DNA from: CAVSIP01 sp963728075 | GTDB lineage: Bacteria > Actinomycetota > Actinomycetes > JAFAQI01 > DASSKL01 | Reading direction: 5' to 3' | NCBI GenBank assembly: GCA_963728075.1 | Contig: CAVSIP010000001.1 | Location: 682,001-746,000, forward strand | DNA length: 64,000 bases | In this document: positions 44,268 to 54,166 of the stretch, piece after piece | Layout: every line of letters starts with the position of its first letter | Numbering within the stretch: position 1 is the stretch's first letter | Position numbers and translations under genes: made by a program | Notes under the pieces: model-generated | The model's database searches: none | Seen by the model: the letters and a program-made list of their open reading frames with translations, nothing else | What the model was told of the DNA's origin: nothing

Positions 44268-45692
44268 TCAGTGCGCCGACCAGCCCTGGGCGGCGAGCAC
44301 CGCCCGCAGCCGTTCGGTGGCGGATGGGTCCACGTACAGCTCCACCACACCGGTGGGCCGGCCCGGAGTGTGCTCGACCCGGATGTCCTCGACGTTGACC
44401 CCGGCGTGGTCCGCGTCGCCGAGCAGCCGAGCCAGCTCGCCCGGCCGGTCGGCGACGACCACCGTGACGGTGCGGAAGGGCCGCTCGGGTCCGCCGTGCT
44501 TGCCGGGCAGGCGGGCCTGCCCCCGGTTCCCGTCCACGACGAGGTCACGCACGGCGCCCTCCGTCCGCGCCTGGTCACCGGACTCCAGCGCGTCGGCGAC
44601 GGTCGAGAGCCGCCCGACGAGGGTGCGCAGGGCCGTGGCGAGCGCGGCCGCGTTCGCGGCGACGATGTCCGCCCACAGGTCCGCGTCGCTCGCCGCGATC
44701 CGGACCATGTCGCGCAGCCCCTGCCCCGCGATCGGCACCGCTCCCGCATCGGCGTCCAGCAGTCCGGCTGCGAGCGCCGAGGAGACCAGCTGCGGCAGGT
44801 GCGACACGGCAGCCAGCGCGCTGTCGTGCTCCTGCGGGGCCATCGTCACCGGCACCGACCCGCAGGCCAGGACGACGTCGCGCACGGCGGCCACCACGTC
44901 CGGGTCCTGGCCGGGTTGGGGGGTGAGCACCCAGGGCCGGCCGGCGAACAAGTCGTCCCGGGCGGCCGCCGGGCCGCCGCGCTCCCGACCTGCGACCGGG
45001 TGGCCCCCGACGTAGCTCCCGATGTCCCCGTCCAGCGCCCGCAGGTCGTGCAGCACCCGAGCCTTCACCGACGCCACGTCCGTGTAGGTCCTGGCCGCAC
45101 CCGCCTCGATCAGCCGGTGCAGCACCGCCGCGGTGTGGCGGGGCGGCACGGCGACCACGGCCACCTCCACCAAGCCCGGCGGTGCCTGCGCCGTACCCGC
45201 CCCCATGTCCGCGGCGAGGGCGACGCGGGCCGGGTCGGCGTCGGACAGGTGCACCGTCCAGCCCGCCTGGCGCAGGGCGAGCCCGACGGAGGTGCCGATC
45301 AGCCCGGCCCCCACGACGAGCGCGCTCGTCAGCTGGGGCAGGTCCGTGCGCAGCGCCGCAGCGCCGCGCAGGTAGACGTGCCGGATGTCCGCGCGGGACA
45401 GGTCGGTCTCGATGTGCGCCAGCAGGCGCAGCACCCGCGGCATGGCACCCGGCACCGCGATCTCCGTGGCGCACAGCAGCGGCACGTCGGTGATGCCGAG
45501 CTGGCGGGCGGCGTACGCCGGGAACTCCGCGGTCAGGTCCGGGGTCGCGGTGAACACGATGCTGATGAGCTGGTCCCGTTCGACCCGGTTGCGCTCCAGC
45601 ACCTCGCTCACCAGCTCGCGGACCCCGTCGAGGATGAGCTCGCGCTCGTTGCCGTCCACCTGAACCGCGCCACGCACCGCCCGTACTGCCAC
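44268..45692 (-). CDS. tyrA: Apparent AroH-type chorismate mutase fused to prephenate dehydrogenase
   Basis: 474 aa. Residues 1-120 are an AroH chorismate mutase with all Bacillus-type active-site residues: Arg in VRAVRGA, FTATPDL, the Cys-Glu pair in LLCATEIAVPG, PRVLRLLAHIE and HVYLRGAAALR. From about 127 the TyrA domain begins: ALVVGAGLIGTSVGLALRQA, SVKARVLHDLRALDG, VGGHPVAG, then a C-terminal ACT domain (VVVADRPGELARLLGDADHA). The junction reads CCCCAGCTGACGAGC. Removing one C would give CAGTGACG, a TGA stop overlapping a GTG start, the usual two-gene layout. So the fusion may be real or one inserted base. Leaderless GTG start. Confidence 0.8.
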   Translation of the reverse strand: MAVRAVRGAVQVDGNERELILDGVRELVSEVLERNRVERDQLISIVFTATPDLTAEFPAYAARQLGITDVPLLCATEIAVPGAMPRVLRLLAHIETDLSRADIRHVYLRGAAALRTDLPQLTSALVVGAGLIGTSVGLALRQAGWTVHLSDADPARVALAADMGAGTAQAPPGLVEVAVVAVPPRHTAAVLHRLIEAGAARTYTDVASVKARVLHDLRALDGDIGSYVGGHPVAGRERGGPAAARDDLFAGRPWVLTPQPGQDPDVVAAVRDVVLACGSVPVTMAPQEHDSALAAVSHLPQLVSSALAAGLLDADAGAVPIAGQGLRDMVRIAASDADLWADIVAANAAALATALRTLVGRLSTVADALESGDQARTEGAVRDLVVDGNRGQARLPGKHGGPERPFRTVTVVVADRPGELARLLGDADHAGVNVEDIRVEHTPGRPTGVVELYVDPSATERLRAVLAAQGWSAH

Positions 45693-45700
45693 GGCGGGCA

Positions 45701-45706
45701 ACGCTA
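45701..45706 (-). promoter_or_regulatory. -10 box (TAGCGT) for aroH-tyrA, sharing the rluB stop
   Basis: The TAG stop of rluB forms the first half of TAGCGT, 8 bases before the GTG of aroH. Confidence 0.45.
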
Positions 45707-46447
45707 CAACCCGACCGCGCGGTAGAGCTCCTGGACCTCGGGCAGCGACAGCGCGCGGGTGCGGCCCGGCTTGAGCTGACCCAGGCGGATCGGCCCGATC
45801 TCGGTGCGGACGAGGCGGAGCACCGGGTGCCCGACCGCGTCCATGAGCCGGCGGACGACGTGCTTGCGGCCCTCGTGGATCACCAGCTCGACCAGCACCC
45901 GCCCGGCACTGGCATCGAGCACGCGGAACCCGTCGACCTGCACGGGGCCGTCGTCGAGCTCGACCCCCGCGCGCAGCCGCTTGCCCACGTCCCGCGGCAG
46001 CGGGCCCGCGACCTCGACCAGGTACGTCTTGAGCACCCCGTACGACGGGTGGGTGAGCCGGTGCGCGAGGTCGCCGTCGTTGGTGAGCAGGAGCAGCCCC
46101 TCGGTGTCGGCGTCGAGCCGGCCGACGTGGAACAGCCGCTCCCGGCGTCCGGTCACCAGGTCGCCGAGCGACGGGCGCCCCTCGGGGTCGCTCATCGTGC
46201 TCACCATGCCGGCCGGCTTGTTCACCGCGAGGTACACGTGCTTCGCGCCGGTCGGCAGGCGCGCGTCGTCGACCCGGATCACGTCGCGCTCGGGGTCCAC
46301 GCGGACGCCCTGCGCGCGGACCGTACGGCCGTTGACCTCCACCCGGCCCTGGGTGATCAGCTCCTCGCACGCCCGCCTGCTGCCGAGCCCCGCCTGGGCC
46401 AGCACCTTCTGCAGGCGGACGCCCTCAGCCGGCGGTTGCGGACTCAT
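45704..46447 (-). CDS. rluB: Pseudouridine synthase RluB-like
   Basis: 247 aa. N-terminal S4 RNA-binding domain (RLQKVLAQAGLGSRRACEEL; GRVEVNGRTVRAQG), then the pseudouridine synthase core with catalytic Asp in HVGRLDADTEGLLLLTNDGD and GRKHVVRRLMDAVGHPVLRL. It modifies 23S rRNA. Overlaps scpB by 23 bases, matching the conserved scpA-scpB-rluB order. Confidence 0.95.
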   Translation of the reverse strand: MSPQPPAEGVRLQKVLAQAGLGSRRACEELITQGRVEVNGRTVRAQGVRVDPERDVIRVDDARLPTGAKHVYLAVNKPAGMVSTMSDPEGRPSLGDLVTGRRERLFHVGRLDADTEGLLLLTNDGDLAHRLTHPSYGVLKTYLVEVAGPLPRDVGKRLRAGVELDDGPVQVDGFRVLDASAGRVLVELVIHEGRKHVVRRLMDAVGHPVLRLVRTEIGPIRLGQLKPGRTRALSLPEVQELYRAVGL

Positions 46448-47012
46448 CCAGGTCCAGCGCCTCGGGGCCGGGCAGGTGCGGGGCGAGCGGCGGCAGGTCC
46501 TCGACCGACGACAGGCCCAGCCGCTCCAGGAAGTAGCTCGTCGTGCGGTAGAGCGTCGCGCCGCTGGACTCCTCGACGCCGGCGTCCTCGACCAGCCCGC
46601 GGCTCACCAGCGTCCGCATGACCCCGTCGACGTTGACGCCGCGGATCGCGGAGACCCGGGCGCGGCTCACCGGCTGCCGGTACGCGACGACGGCGAGGGT
46701 CTCGAGAGCGGCCTGGGTGAGCCGGGCCTGCTGCCCGTCGAGGACGAACCGCTCGACGTACGGGGCGCAGTCCGCGCGGGTGTACAGCCGCCAGCCACCC
46801 GCCACGCACCGCAGGTCGAAGCCCCGGCCCTGCTCGGCGTACTCCGCGGCGAGCGCGGCCAGCGTCGTGGCGACCTCCTCGGTCGGGCGTTCGACCACCT
46901 GCGCGAGCGTCACCTCCGACACCGGCTCGTCGACGACGAGCAGCACGGCCTCCAGCGCGGCGCGCAGCGGGGGTTCGGCCGTCATCGGCTCGTCCGGCTC
47001 GACGTCAGCCAC
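46425..47012 (-). CDS. scpB: Segregation and condensation protein B
   Basis: 195 aa with two winged-helix domains: LRAALEAVLLVVDEPVSEVT and ARLTQAALETLAVVAYRQPV then GVNVDGVMRTLVSRGLVEDA. Partner of ScpA and SMC in chromosome condensation. ATG/GTG start overlaps the scpA stop by 8 bases. Confidence 0.95.
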   Translation of the reverse strand: MADVEPDEPMTAEPPLRAALEAVLLVVDEPVSEVTLAQVVERPTEEVATTLAALAAEYAEQGRGFDLRCVAGGWRLYTRADCAPYVERFVLDGQQARLTQAALETLAVVAYRQPVSRARVSAIRGVNVDGVMRTLVSRGLVEDAGVEESSGATLYRTTSYFLERLGLSSVEDLPPLAPHLPGPEALDLDESATAG

Positions 47013-47850
47013 GGGGCTCCTCCTCGTACTCCTCGAGCGCGCCCCAGCTGTCGCCGGTGGCGTCGCGGTCCTGCTCCCCGGTCCAGCGCAGGGTGAGCTC
47101 GCCCAGCGGGCTGACCTGGTCGAAGGCCACCAGCCCCTCGCGGTAGAGCTCGAGCGCGGCGAGGAAGCGGCCGACGACCTCCAGGGTGTTCGCGCAGTCG
47201 GCGACCAGCGCGCGGAATGAGGCCTGCCCGGACCGGCTGAGCCGGCGGGCGAGGATCCCCGCCTGCTCCCGCACGCTCACCTGCGGGGCATGGATGTGGT
47301 CGACGGAGACCACCGGGTCGGGCTTGGGGGTCAGTGCCCGGGCGGCGAGCGCAGCGAACTCGTGCGGCCCGATCGCCAGGACCACCTCGGGCAGCAGGTC
47401 CGCGAAGTGCGGCTCGAGCCGGACCTCGCGGGGGTAGCGGCGGCCCTCGTCGGCGAGCCGGTCGGCGAGCAGCGCGGCCACCTCCTTGAAGGCGCGGTAC
47501 TGCAGCAGCCGGGCGAAGAGCAGGTCGCGTGCCTCGAGCAGCGCGAGGTCTTCCTCGTCCTCGACCTCGGCGGCCGGCAGCAGGCGGGCGGCCTTGAGGT
47601 CCAGCAGGGTCGCGGCCACCACGAGGAACTGGCTGGCCTGGTCGAGGTCCCAGCTGTCCCCGAAGCCGCGGATGTAGGCGATGAACTCGTCGGTGACCTG
47701 CGACAGCGCCACGACGGTGACGTCGAGCTGGTGCTTGGCGATGAGGGTCAGCAGCAGGTCGAACGGGCCCTCGAAGACGTCGAGGTGCACGGAGAAGCCG
47801 CTGGGGGCCTCCCCGGCGCTGCCGGCGTCGGGAGCCGGTTCGACCGCCAC
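47005..47850 (-). CDS. scpA: Segregation and condensation protein A
   Basis: 281 aa, GTG at 47850 chosen because GGAGG lies 6 bases upstream (another GTG at 47856 is too close). Kleisin: FSVHLDVFEGPFDLLLTLIA, DLKAARLLPAAEVEDEEDLA, then the C-terminal winged helix with REQAGILARRLSRSGQASFR. It bridges SMC heads. An open frame running further upstream belongs to a shifted neighbour and is not part of it. Confidence 0.95.
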   Translation of the reverse strand: MAVEPAPDAGSAGEAPSGFSVHLDVFEGPFDLLLTLIAKHQLDVTVVALSQVTDEFIAYIRGFGDSWDLDQASQFLVVAATLLDLKAARLLPAAEVEDEEDLALLEARDLLFARLLQYRAFKEVAALLADRLADEGRRYPREVRLEPHFADLLPEVVLAIGPHEFAALAARALTPKPDPVVSVDHIHAPQVSVREQAGILARRLSRSGQASFRALVADCANTLEVVGRFLAALELYREGLVAFDQVSPLGELTLRWTGEQDRDATGDSWGALEEYEEEPRG

Positions 47851-47909
47851 GTCCACCCTCCGAAGGTAACCCGGTACGGCGCACGCAGCGCCGCGAACAC
47901 GCGGCCGGC

Positions 47910-48588
47910 TCAGGCGAGCGCGGTGAGGATCGGCGAGATGATGGCGTTGAGCAGGACGAGCATCAGCGGGCCCTGCGAGCTGAACGGCACGATCAGCAGC
48001 ACGAGCAGGATCCCCACGCCCCAGTTCTGCTCCACCAGCCGGTACTGCGCCTTCTGCCAGCCGATCGTGCGTGGCGCCACCGTGAACATCACCCGCGATC
48101 CCTCCAGCGGGGGCAGCGGGATGAACGACAGGAACCCCATGGCAAGGTTCTCCAGCCCGAACAGCAGGGCCGTCAGCTGGTCGGCGGGCAGCCCGACGAC
48201 CTGGCCGTGCAGGGCGTCGCTGGGCGAGACCGTGAAGTGCGCCCGGTCGCCCCCGGCCGCGATGAACAGGCCGAGGCCGAGCGCGCCGAGGGCGAAGTTC
48301 GCCAGCGGCCCCGCCAGCAGGATGGCCACGAGCCGGCCGGGCCGGGACGGGCGGTTCATCTCGTTGGTGCCGGGGACACCCCAGCCGACGCCGCCGATCG
48401 CCGCCGCCACGGCGCCGAACGGGTCGAGGTGGCGGCGCGGTCCGGGCCGTGACGGCCGTACGCCGCGGGGCGCGGTCGCCGGCAGCGTGCGCGCCCGACG
48501 CCTGCGCCAGCCCGTGCGCGCACCGCACGACGAGGAAACCGAGGATGAGCCCCACCAGCGACGTGGGGTGCCCGACGGCGTACAGCAT
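47910..48588 (-). pseudogene. Site-2-protease-like membrane protein, two one-base deletions
   Basis: Start ATG 48588 (MLYAVGHPTSLVGLILGFLV), stop at 47910. The middle is broken: joining the frames with one G added near 48455 and one C added near 48435 gives a continuous reading GDRAPRRTGRHGPDPRRHLD followed by PFGAVAAAIGGVGWGVPG, then membrane helices LVAILLAGPLANFALGALGL and FIPLPPLEGSRVMF. Topology and motif order fit M50 site-2 proteases, but HExxH is degenerate (RCAHGLAQ), so it is probably not catalytic. The deletions are in GGG and CCC runs, typical of sequencing error. Position between scpA and parA is conserved in actinobacteria. Confidence 0.7.
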
Positions 48589-48611
48589 CGCTCAGCGCTC
48601 CCGCAGCCCGC

Positions 48612-49517
48612 TCACCGGGCGAGCACCTCTTTGGCGAGGTCGCGATACGCCTGGGCCGCGGCGGAGGTGCCGGCGTACGAGGTGATCGGCTCGCCGGCCA
48701 CGGTGGTCTCGGGGAACCTCACCGTGCGGTTGATCACGGTGTGGAACACCCGGTCACCGAAGGCCTCCACGACGCGGGCGAGCACCTCGCGGCCGTGCAG
48801 CGTGCGGGAGTCGTACATGGTCGCGAGGATGCCCTCGAGCTCGAGCTCGGGGTTGAGCCGCTCGCGCACCTTCTCGATCGTCTGGATGAGCAGCGCCACG
48901 CCGCGCAGGGCGAAGAACTCGCACTCCAGCGGGATGATCACCCCGTGCGCGGCCGTGAGGGCGTTGACGGTGAGCAGGCCCAGCGAGGGCTGGCAGTCGA
49001 CGAGCACCACGTCGTAGTCCGGCAGCGCGCGGCGCAGCACCCGCTGGAGGGTCTGCTCGCGGGCGACCTCGCCGACGAGCTGCACCTCCGCGGCGGACAG
49101 GTCGATGTTGCTCGGCAGCAGGTCCATGCCGGCGACGTCGGTCTCGAGCAGCACGTCCTCGAGCCGGACGTCCCGCTCCATCAGGAGGTTGTAGACCGTC
49201 CGGTCGAGCTCCATCGGGTTGACGCCGAGCCCCACGGACAGGGCGCCCTGCGGGTCGAAGTCGACGAGCAGCACGCGGCGGCCGTACTCCGCGAGCGCGG
49301 CGCCCAGGTTGATGGCGGTGGTGGTCTTGCCCACCCCGCCCTTCTGGTTGCACAGCGCGACGACGTGCGCGGGTCCGTGCTTGCGCAGGGGCTTCGGTTC
49401 CGGCAGCACCGGCCACGGGCGTCCGGTGGGGCCGGTCTCCCCGCTGCTGGGCAGGTGGCGGCGCTTCGCCGTGGCGGTTGAGCTGTTTGTCGACGTGACC
49501 ACGGTGCTGGGATCCAC
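48612..49517 (-). CDS. parA: ParA/Soj-family ATPase
   Basis: 301 aa. Deviant Walker A CNQKGGVGKTTTAINLGAAL, Walker A' LVDFDPQGALSVGLGV, Walker B VVLVDCQPSLGLLTVNAL, then HGREVLARVVEAFGDRVFHT. N-terminal extension of about 45 residues. GTG start at 49517. No parB is adjacent, so it is the scpAB-linked ParA paralogue (Rv1708 type), not the origin-proximal one. Likely in chromosome organisation with ScpAB. Confidence 0.93.
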   Translation of the reverse strand: MDPSTVVTSTNSSTATAKRRHLPSSGETGPTGRPWPVLPEPKPLRKHGPAHVVALCNQKGGVGKTTTAINLGAALAEYGRRVLLVDFDPQGALSVGLGVNPMELDRTVYNLLMERDVRLEDVLLETDVAGMDLLPSNIDLSAAEVQLVGEVAREQTLQRVLRRALPDYDVVLVDCQPSLGLLTVNALTAAHGVIIPLECEFFALRGVALLIQTIEKVRERLNPELELEGILATMYDSRTLHGREVLARVVEAFGDRVFHTVINRTVRFPETTVAGEPITSYAGTSAAAQAYRDLAKEVLAR

Positions 49518-49674
49518 TCTCCGGGCAGGCGGGGGAAGGCCCCCGCGAGCCTAGGCCCGCGCCGAAGCGCCCCGCAAGCCGGTCCCGGAAAGATCTGTCC
49601 CACGGCAGCGGGCCCCTACCGGGGCCGACACACGGGGGCCGGGGGCCGACCGCCGTACAGATCAACGTGCAGGG

Positions 49675-50631
49675 TCAGGCGCGGGCCCGCGGATGGGCGG
49701 TGGCGTAGACCTCGCGCAGGTGGTCGACCGTCACGAGCGTGTACACCTGGGTGGTGGTCACGGACGCGTGGCCGAGCAGCTCCTGGACCACGCGGACGTC
49801 CGCACCCGCGTCGAGCAGGTGGGTGGCGAACGAGTGGCGCAGGGTGTGCGGCGACACCGGTACGGACACTCCCGCGCGCTGCGCGGCCGTACGCAGCACC
49901 GTCCACGCGCTCTGGCGGGAGAGCCGCCCGCCGCGGGCGTTGAGGAACAGCGCGCTCGTGCCCGCGCCGGCCGCCGCGAGCCCGGGGCGGGCCCGGACGA
50001 GGTAGGCGTCGACCGCCTCGCGGGCGAGCCGGCCGACCGGCACCATGCGGTCCTTGCCGCCCTTGCCGTGCAGGACCACCGCGCCGGCGTCGAGGTCGAT
50101 GTCGTCCACGGCCAGCCCCACGGCCTCGCTGATCCGGGCGCCGGTCGCGTACAGCAGCTCCAGCAGGGCCCGGTCGCGCAGCGCGCGTGGCGTCTGGTCG
50201 GCCCCGGCCGCGTCGAGCAGGGCCGCCACCTCCTGCACCGAGATCGCCTTCGGCAGCCGCTTCGGCTGCGGCGGCGGGCGGACCCCGGACGCCGCGTCAC
50301 CGTCGGTGAGACCCTCGCGTACGGCGAACTTGTGGAGGCCGCGCACGGCGACAACGGCCCGGGCCGCCGAGCTCGCCTGCAGCGGCCGGTGGTCGGCGTC
50401 GCCTTCGCGCAGCGTGGCGAGGAACGCCGCCACGTCCTCCTCCCGCGCCTCCCCCAGCGACTCCACGCCGCGCCCGGCGAGCAGGCGCAGGTAGCGGCGC
50501 AGGTCCCGCCGGTAGGACGCCAGCGTGTTCGCGGCCAGCCCACGCTCGACGGCCAGGTGGTCCAGGTAGCCGGACACCGTCCGCTGGAGCGCCCGGGACG
50601 GTTCGGCGTCGGCGGTGACGGACGCGCTCAG
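49675..50631 (-). CDS. xerD: Site-specific tyrosine recombinase XerD
   Basis: 318 aa. N-terminal SAM-like domain (VERGLAANTLASYRRDLRRY), catalytic domain with Arg in YATGARISEAVGLAVDDID, Lys in HGKGGKDRMVPVGR, HTLRHSFATHLLDAGADVRV, LGHASVTTTQVYTLV and the Tyr nucleophile. It resolves chromosome dimers at dif with XerC. No ATG, GTG or TTG is available at the start: the only sensible codon is CTG (50631), overlapping the ald stop (CTGA), with GGACGAGG 7 bases before. A one-base error is an alternative. Confidence 0.92.
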   Translation of the reverse strand: MSASVTADAEPSRALQRTVSGYLDHLAVERGLAANTLASYRRDLRRYLRLLAGRGVESLGEAREEDVAAFLATLREGDADHRPLQASSAARAVVAVRGLHKFAVREGLTDGDAASGVRPPPQPKRLPKAISVQEVAALLDAAGADQTPRALRDRALLELLYATGARISEAVGLAVDDIDLDAGAVVLHGKGGKDRMVPVGRLAREAVDAYLVRARPGLAAAGAGTSALFLNARGGRLSRQSAWTVLRTAAQRAGVSVPVSPHTLRHSFATHLLDAGADVRVVQELLGHASVTTTQVYTLVTVDHLREVYATAHPRARA

Positions 50632-51743
50632 GACAGCACCTCGTCCAGGTGCGCGTACGGCAGCCCGTGCGCCTCGGCCACCGGCGCGAGGGTCAGCCGC
50701 CCGGCCACGGTGTTGACGCCGAGTGCCAGCGCCGGGTCCGCCCGTACGGCGTCGCGCCAGCCCGTGGCGGCGATGCGCTCGACGTACGGCAGCGTCACGT
50801 TGGTCAGGGCGTACGTGGAGGTGTGCGGGACCGCCCCGGGCATGTTCGCCACGCAGTAGAAGACGCAGCCCTCGTGCAGGTAGGTCGGCTCGGAGTGGGT
50901 GGTCGGGTGCGAGCCCTCGAAGCAGCCACCCTGGTCGACGGCGATGTCGACGAGCACCGCCCCCGGCCTCATCCGGCGGACCAGGTCGTCGCTCACCAGC
51001 TTGGGAGCGCGCGCGCCGGGCACGAGCACCGCCCCGATGACGAGATCGGCGTCGATGCACGCACGCTCGACCTCGTAGGCGTTGGACGCCACGGTCTGCA
51101 GGTGGCCCTGGTAGATCCGGTCGGCGGCGCGCAGCCGGTCGACGTTGCGGTCCAGCAGCAGCACCTCGGCCTGCATGCCGAGCGCGATCGCCGCGGCGTT
51201 CATGCCGGCCACGCCCGCCCCGATCACGACCACCTTGGCCGCGTAGACGCCGGACACCCCGCCCATGAGCACGCCGCGCCCACCGGACTCGCGCTCCAGG
51301 CAGTGCGCGCCCACCTGCGGCGCCATCCGCCCGGCGACCTCCGACATCGGCGCGAGCAGCGGCAGCGTGCCGTCCGCGAGCTGGACGGTCTCGTACGCGA
51401 TCGCCGTCGTGCCGGCCGCGAGCAGCGCCCTCGTGCACTCGGCGGAGGCGGCGAGGTGCAGGTAGGTGAACAGCACCTGGTCGCGCTGCAGCCGGTGGTA
51501 CTCCTCCGCGACCGGCTCCTTCACCTTCAGCACCAGGTCGGCGTCGGCCCACACGTCGTCGGCGTCGGCGACGATCCGCGCCCCGGCCGCCAGGTAGTCG
51601 GCGTCCGGGACAGCCGACCCGGCGCCCGCGTCCCGCTCGACGTGCACCCGGTGCCCGGCGGCGACGAGCTCGTGCACGCCGGACGGCGTGAGCGCGACCC
51701 TGTACTCGCTGTCCTTGACCTCGCGCGGTACGCCGACTCTCAC
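50628..51743 (-). CDS. ald: Alanine dehydrogenase
   Basis: 371 aa from GTG 51743. RVGVPREVKDSEYRVALTPS, catalytic region LVLKVKEPVAEEY, APMSEVAGRMAPQVGAHCLE, NAD site VVVIGAGVAGMNAAAIALGM, and DIAVDQGGCFEGSHPTTHSE with NMPGAVPHTSTYALTNVTLP. It interconverts alanine and pyruvate plus ammonium. Its start overlaps the NUDIX stop (GTGA), and TACACT 8 bases upstream could be a separate promoter. Confidence 0.96.
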   Translation of the reverse strand: MRVGVPREVKDSEYRVALTPSGVHELVAAGHRVHVERDAGAGSAVPDADYLAAGARIVADADDVWADADLVLKVKEPVAEEYHRLQRDQVLFTYLHLAASAECTRALLAAGTTAIAYETVQLADGTLPLLAPMSEVAGRMAPQVGAHCLERESGGRGVLMGGVSGVYAAKVVVIGAGVAGMNAAAIALGMQAEVLLLDRNVDRLRAADRIYQGHLQTVASNAYEVERACIDADLVIGAVLVPGARAPKLVSDDLVRRMRPGAVLVDIAVDQGGCFEGSHPTTHSEPTYLHEGCVFYCVANMPGAVPHTSTYALTNVTLPYVERIAATGWRDAVRADPALALGVNTVAGRLTLAPVAEAHGLPYAHLDEVLS

Positions 51744-52408
51744 GCTGGGTGAGTGTAGGGACGTCGGCCGCCCGAGCCCGGGAACTCGCTCATCTCGGGC
51801 CACGGCGACTGCGGCGCGCGCAGGTGGGCGAAGCCGCTGTCGCGGGCCCGAGCCGCCGCCAGGGCGCCCATGACCGCCAGCGGGTTGTGCACGCGCCCTG
51901 CCAGCACGGCGGCGACCACGCCGTCGAGCGGCACCCAGGCGACCGGCATGTCGGCCTCCTCGTGCTCGCCCTCGTGCCGTTCCTCCTCCGCCACCTCGGT
52001 CAGCTCACGCGCGAGGTAGATGCGCACCGCCTCGTCGCTCATGCCCGGCGAGGTGTACGCGTCGACGAGCACGTCCCAGCGGGCCGCCCGGTGATGCGCC
52101 TCCTCGTACAGCTCCCGCTGGGCCGCCGCCAGCGGCGGCTCCCCCGCCTGGTCGAGCAGGCCCGCCGGCGGCTCCCAGAGGCGGCGGCGGACCGGGTGAC
52201 GGTACTGCTGCACGAGCAGCATCCGGCCCGTGTCGTCGAGGGCGACGATGCCCACCGCGCCCGGGTGGACGACGACGTCGCGGGTGGGGGTGCCGCCGTC
52301 CGGCATCTCCACCACGTCTGAACGCACGTCGATGACCCGGCCGGACCGGAACGCCCGCCTCGACGCCCGGACGGGCAGGGACGCCTCCTCGTCGCGGAGC
52401 TCCGCCAC
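51740..52408 (-). CDS. NUDIX hydrolase (ADP-ribose pyrophosphatase-like)
   Basis: 222 aa, GTG at 52408. NUDIX box GLLDQAGEPPLAAAQRELYEEAHH follows the GxxxxxExxxxxxxREUxEE pattern (its 23rd residue after the second Glu is His rather than Gly). The N-terminal beta-sandwich has GAVGIVALDDTGRMLLVQQY. The usual partner of pyrG in actinobacteria. GTGA overlap with ald and one base from pyrG. Confidence 0.9.
   Translation of the reverse strand: MAELRDEEASLPVRASRRAFRSGRVIDVRSDVVEMPDGGTPTRDVVVHPGAVGIVALDDTGRMLLVQQYRHPVRRRLWEPPAGLLDQAGEPPLAAAQRELYEEAHHRAARWDVLVDAYTSPGMSDEAVRIYLARELTEVAEEERHEGEHEEADMPVAWVPLDGVVAAVLAGRVHNPLAVMGALAAARARDSGFAHLRAPQSPWPEMSEFPGSGGRRPYTHPA
51752..51757 (-). promoter_or_regulatory. 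-10 box (TACACT) for ald
   Basis: TACACT on the minus strand, 8 bases before the ald GTG, inside the end of the NUDIX gene. Confidence 0.4.
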
Positions 52409-52409
52409 G

Positions 52410-54113
<1,704 letters not shown>

Positions 54114-54135
54114 GGGAGGCTCCCCGTCTCACGAC

Positions 54136-54152
54136 GACACCCCGAAGGTGTC
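54136..54152 (-). terminator. Small hairpin upstream of pyrG
   Basis: GACACC-TTCGG-GGTGTC, 6-bp stem with a stable UUCG-like loop, in the 53 bases between the phosphatase-like gene and pyrG. Probably a terminator or processing signal. Confidence 0.35.
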
Positions 54153-54166
54153 ATCTCCACGGGACT

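Noticed and set aside
44268..46370. A 700-aa open frame covering rluB, aroH and tyrA
   Set aside because: Its N-terminal part is an Arg/Gly-rich shadow of rluB in another frame; the real start is the GTG at 45692.
54136..54152. Attenuator controlling pyrG
   Set aside because: Only a small hairpin is present; the slippage site used by known pyrG attenuators is missing.
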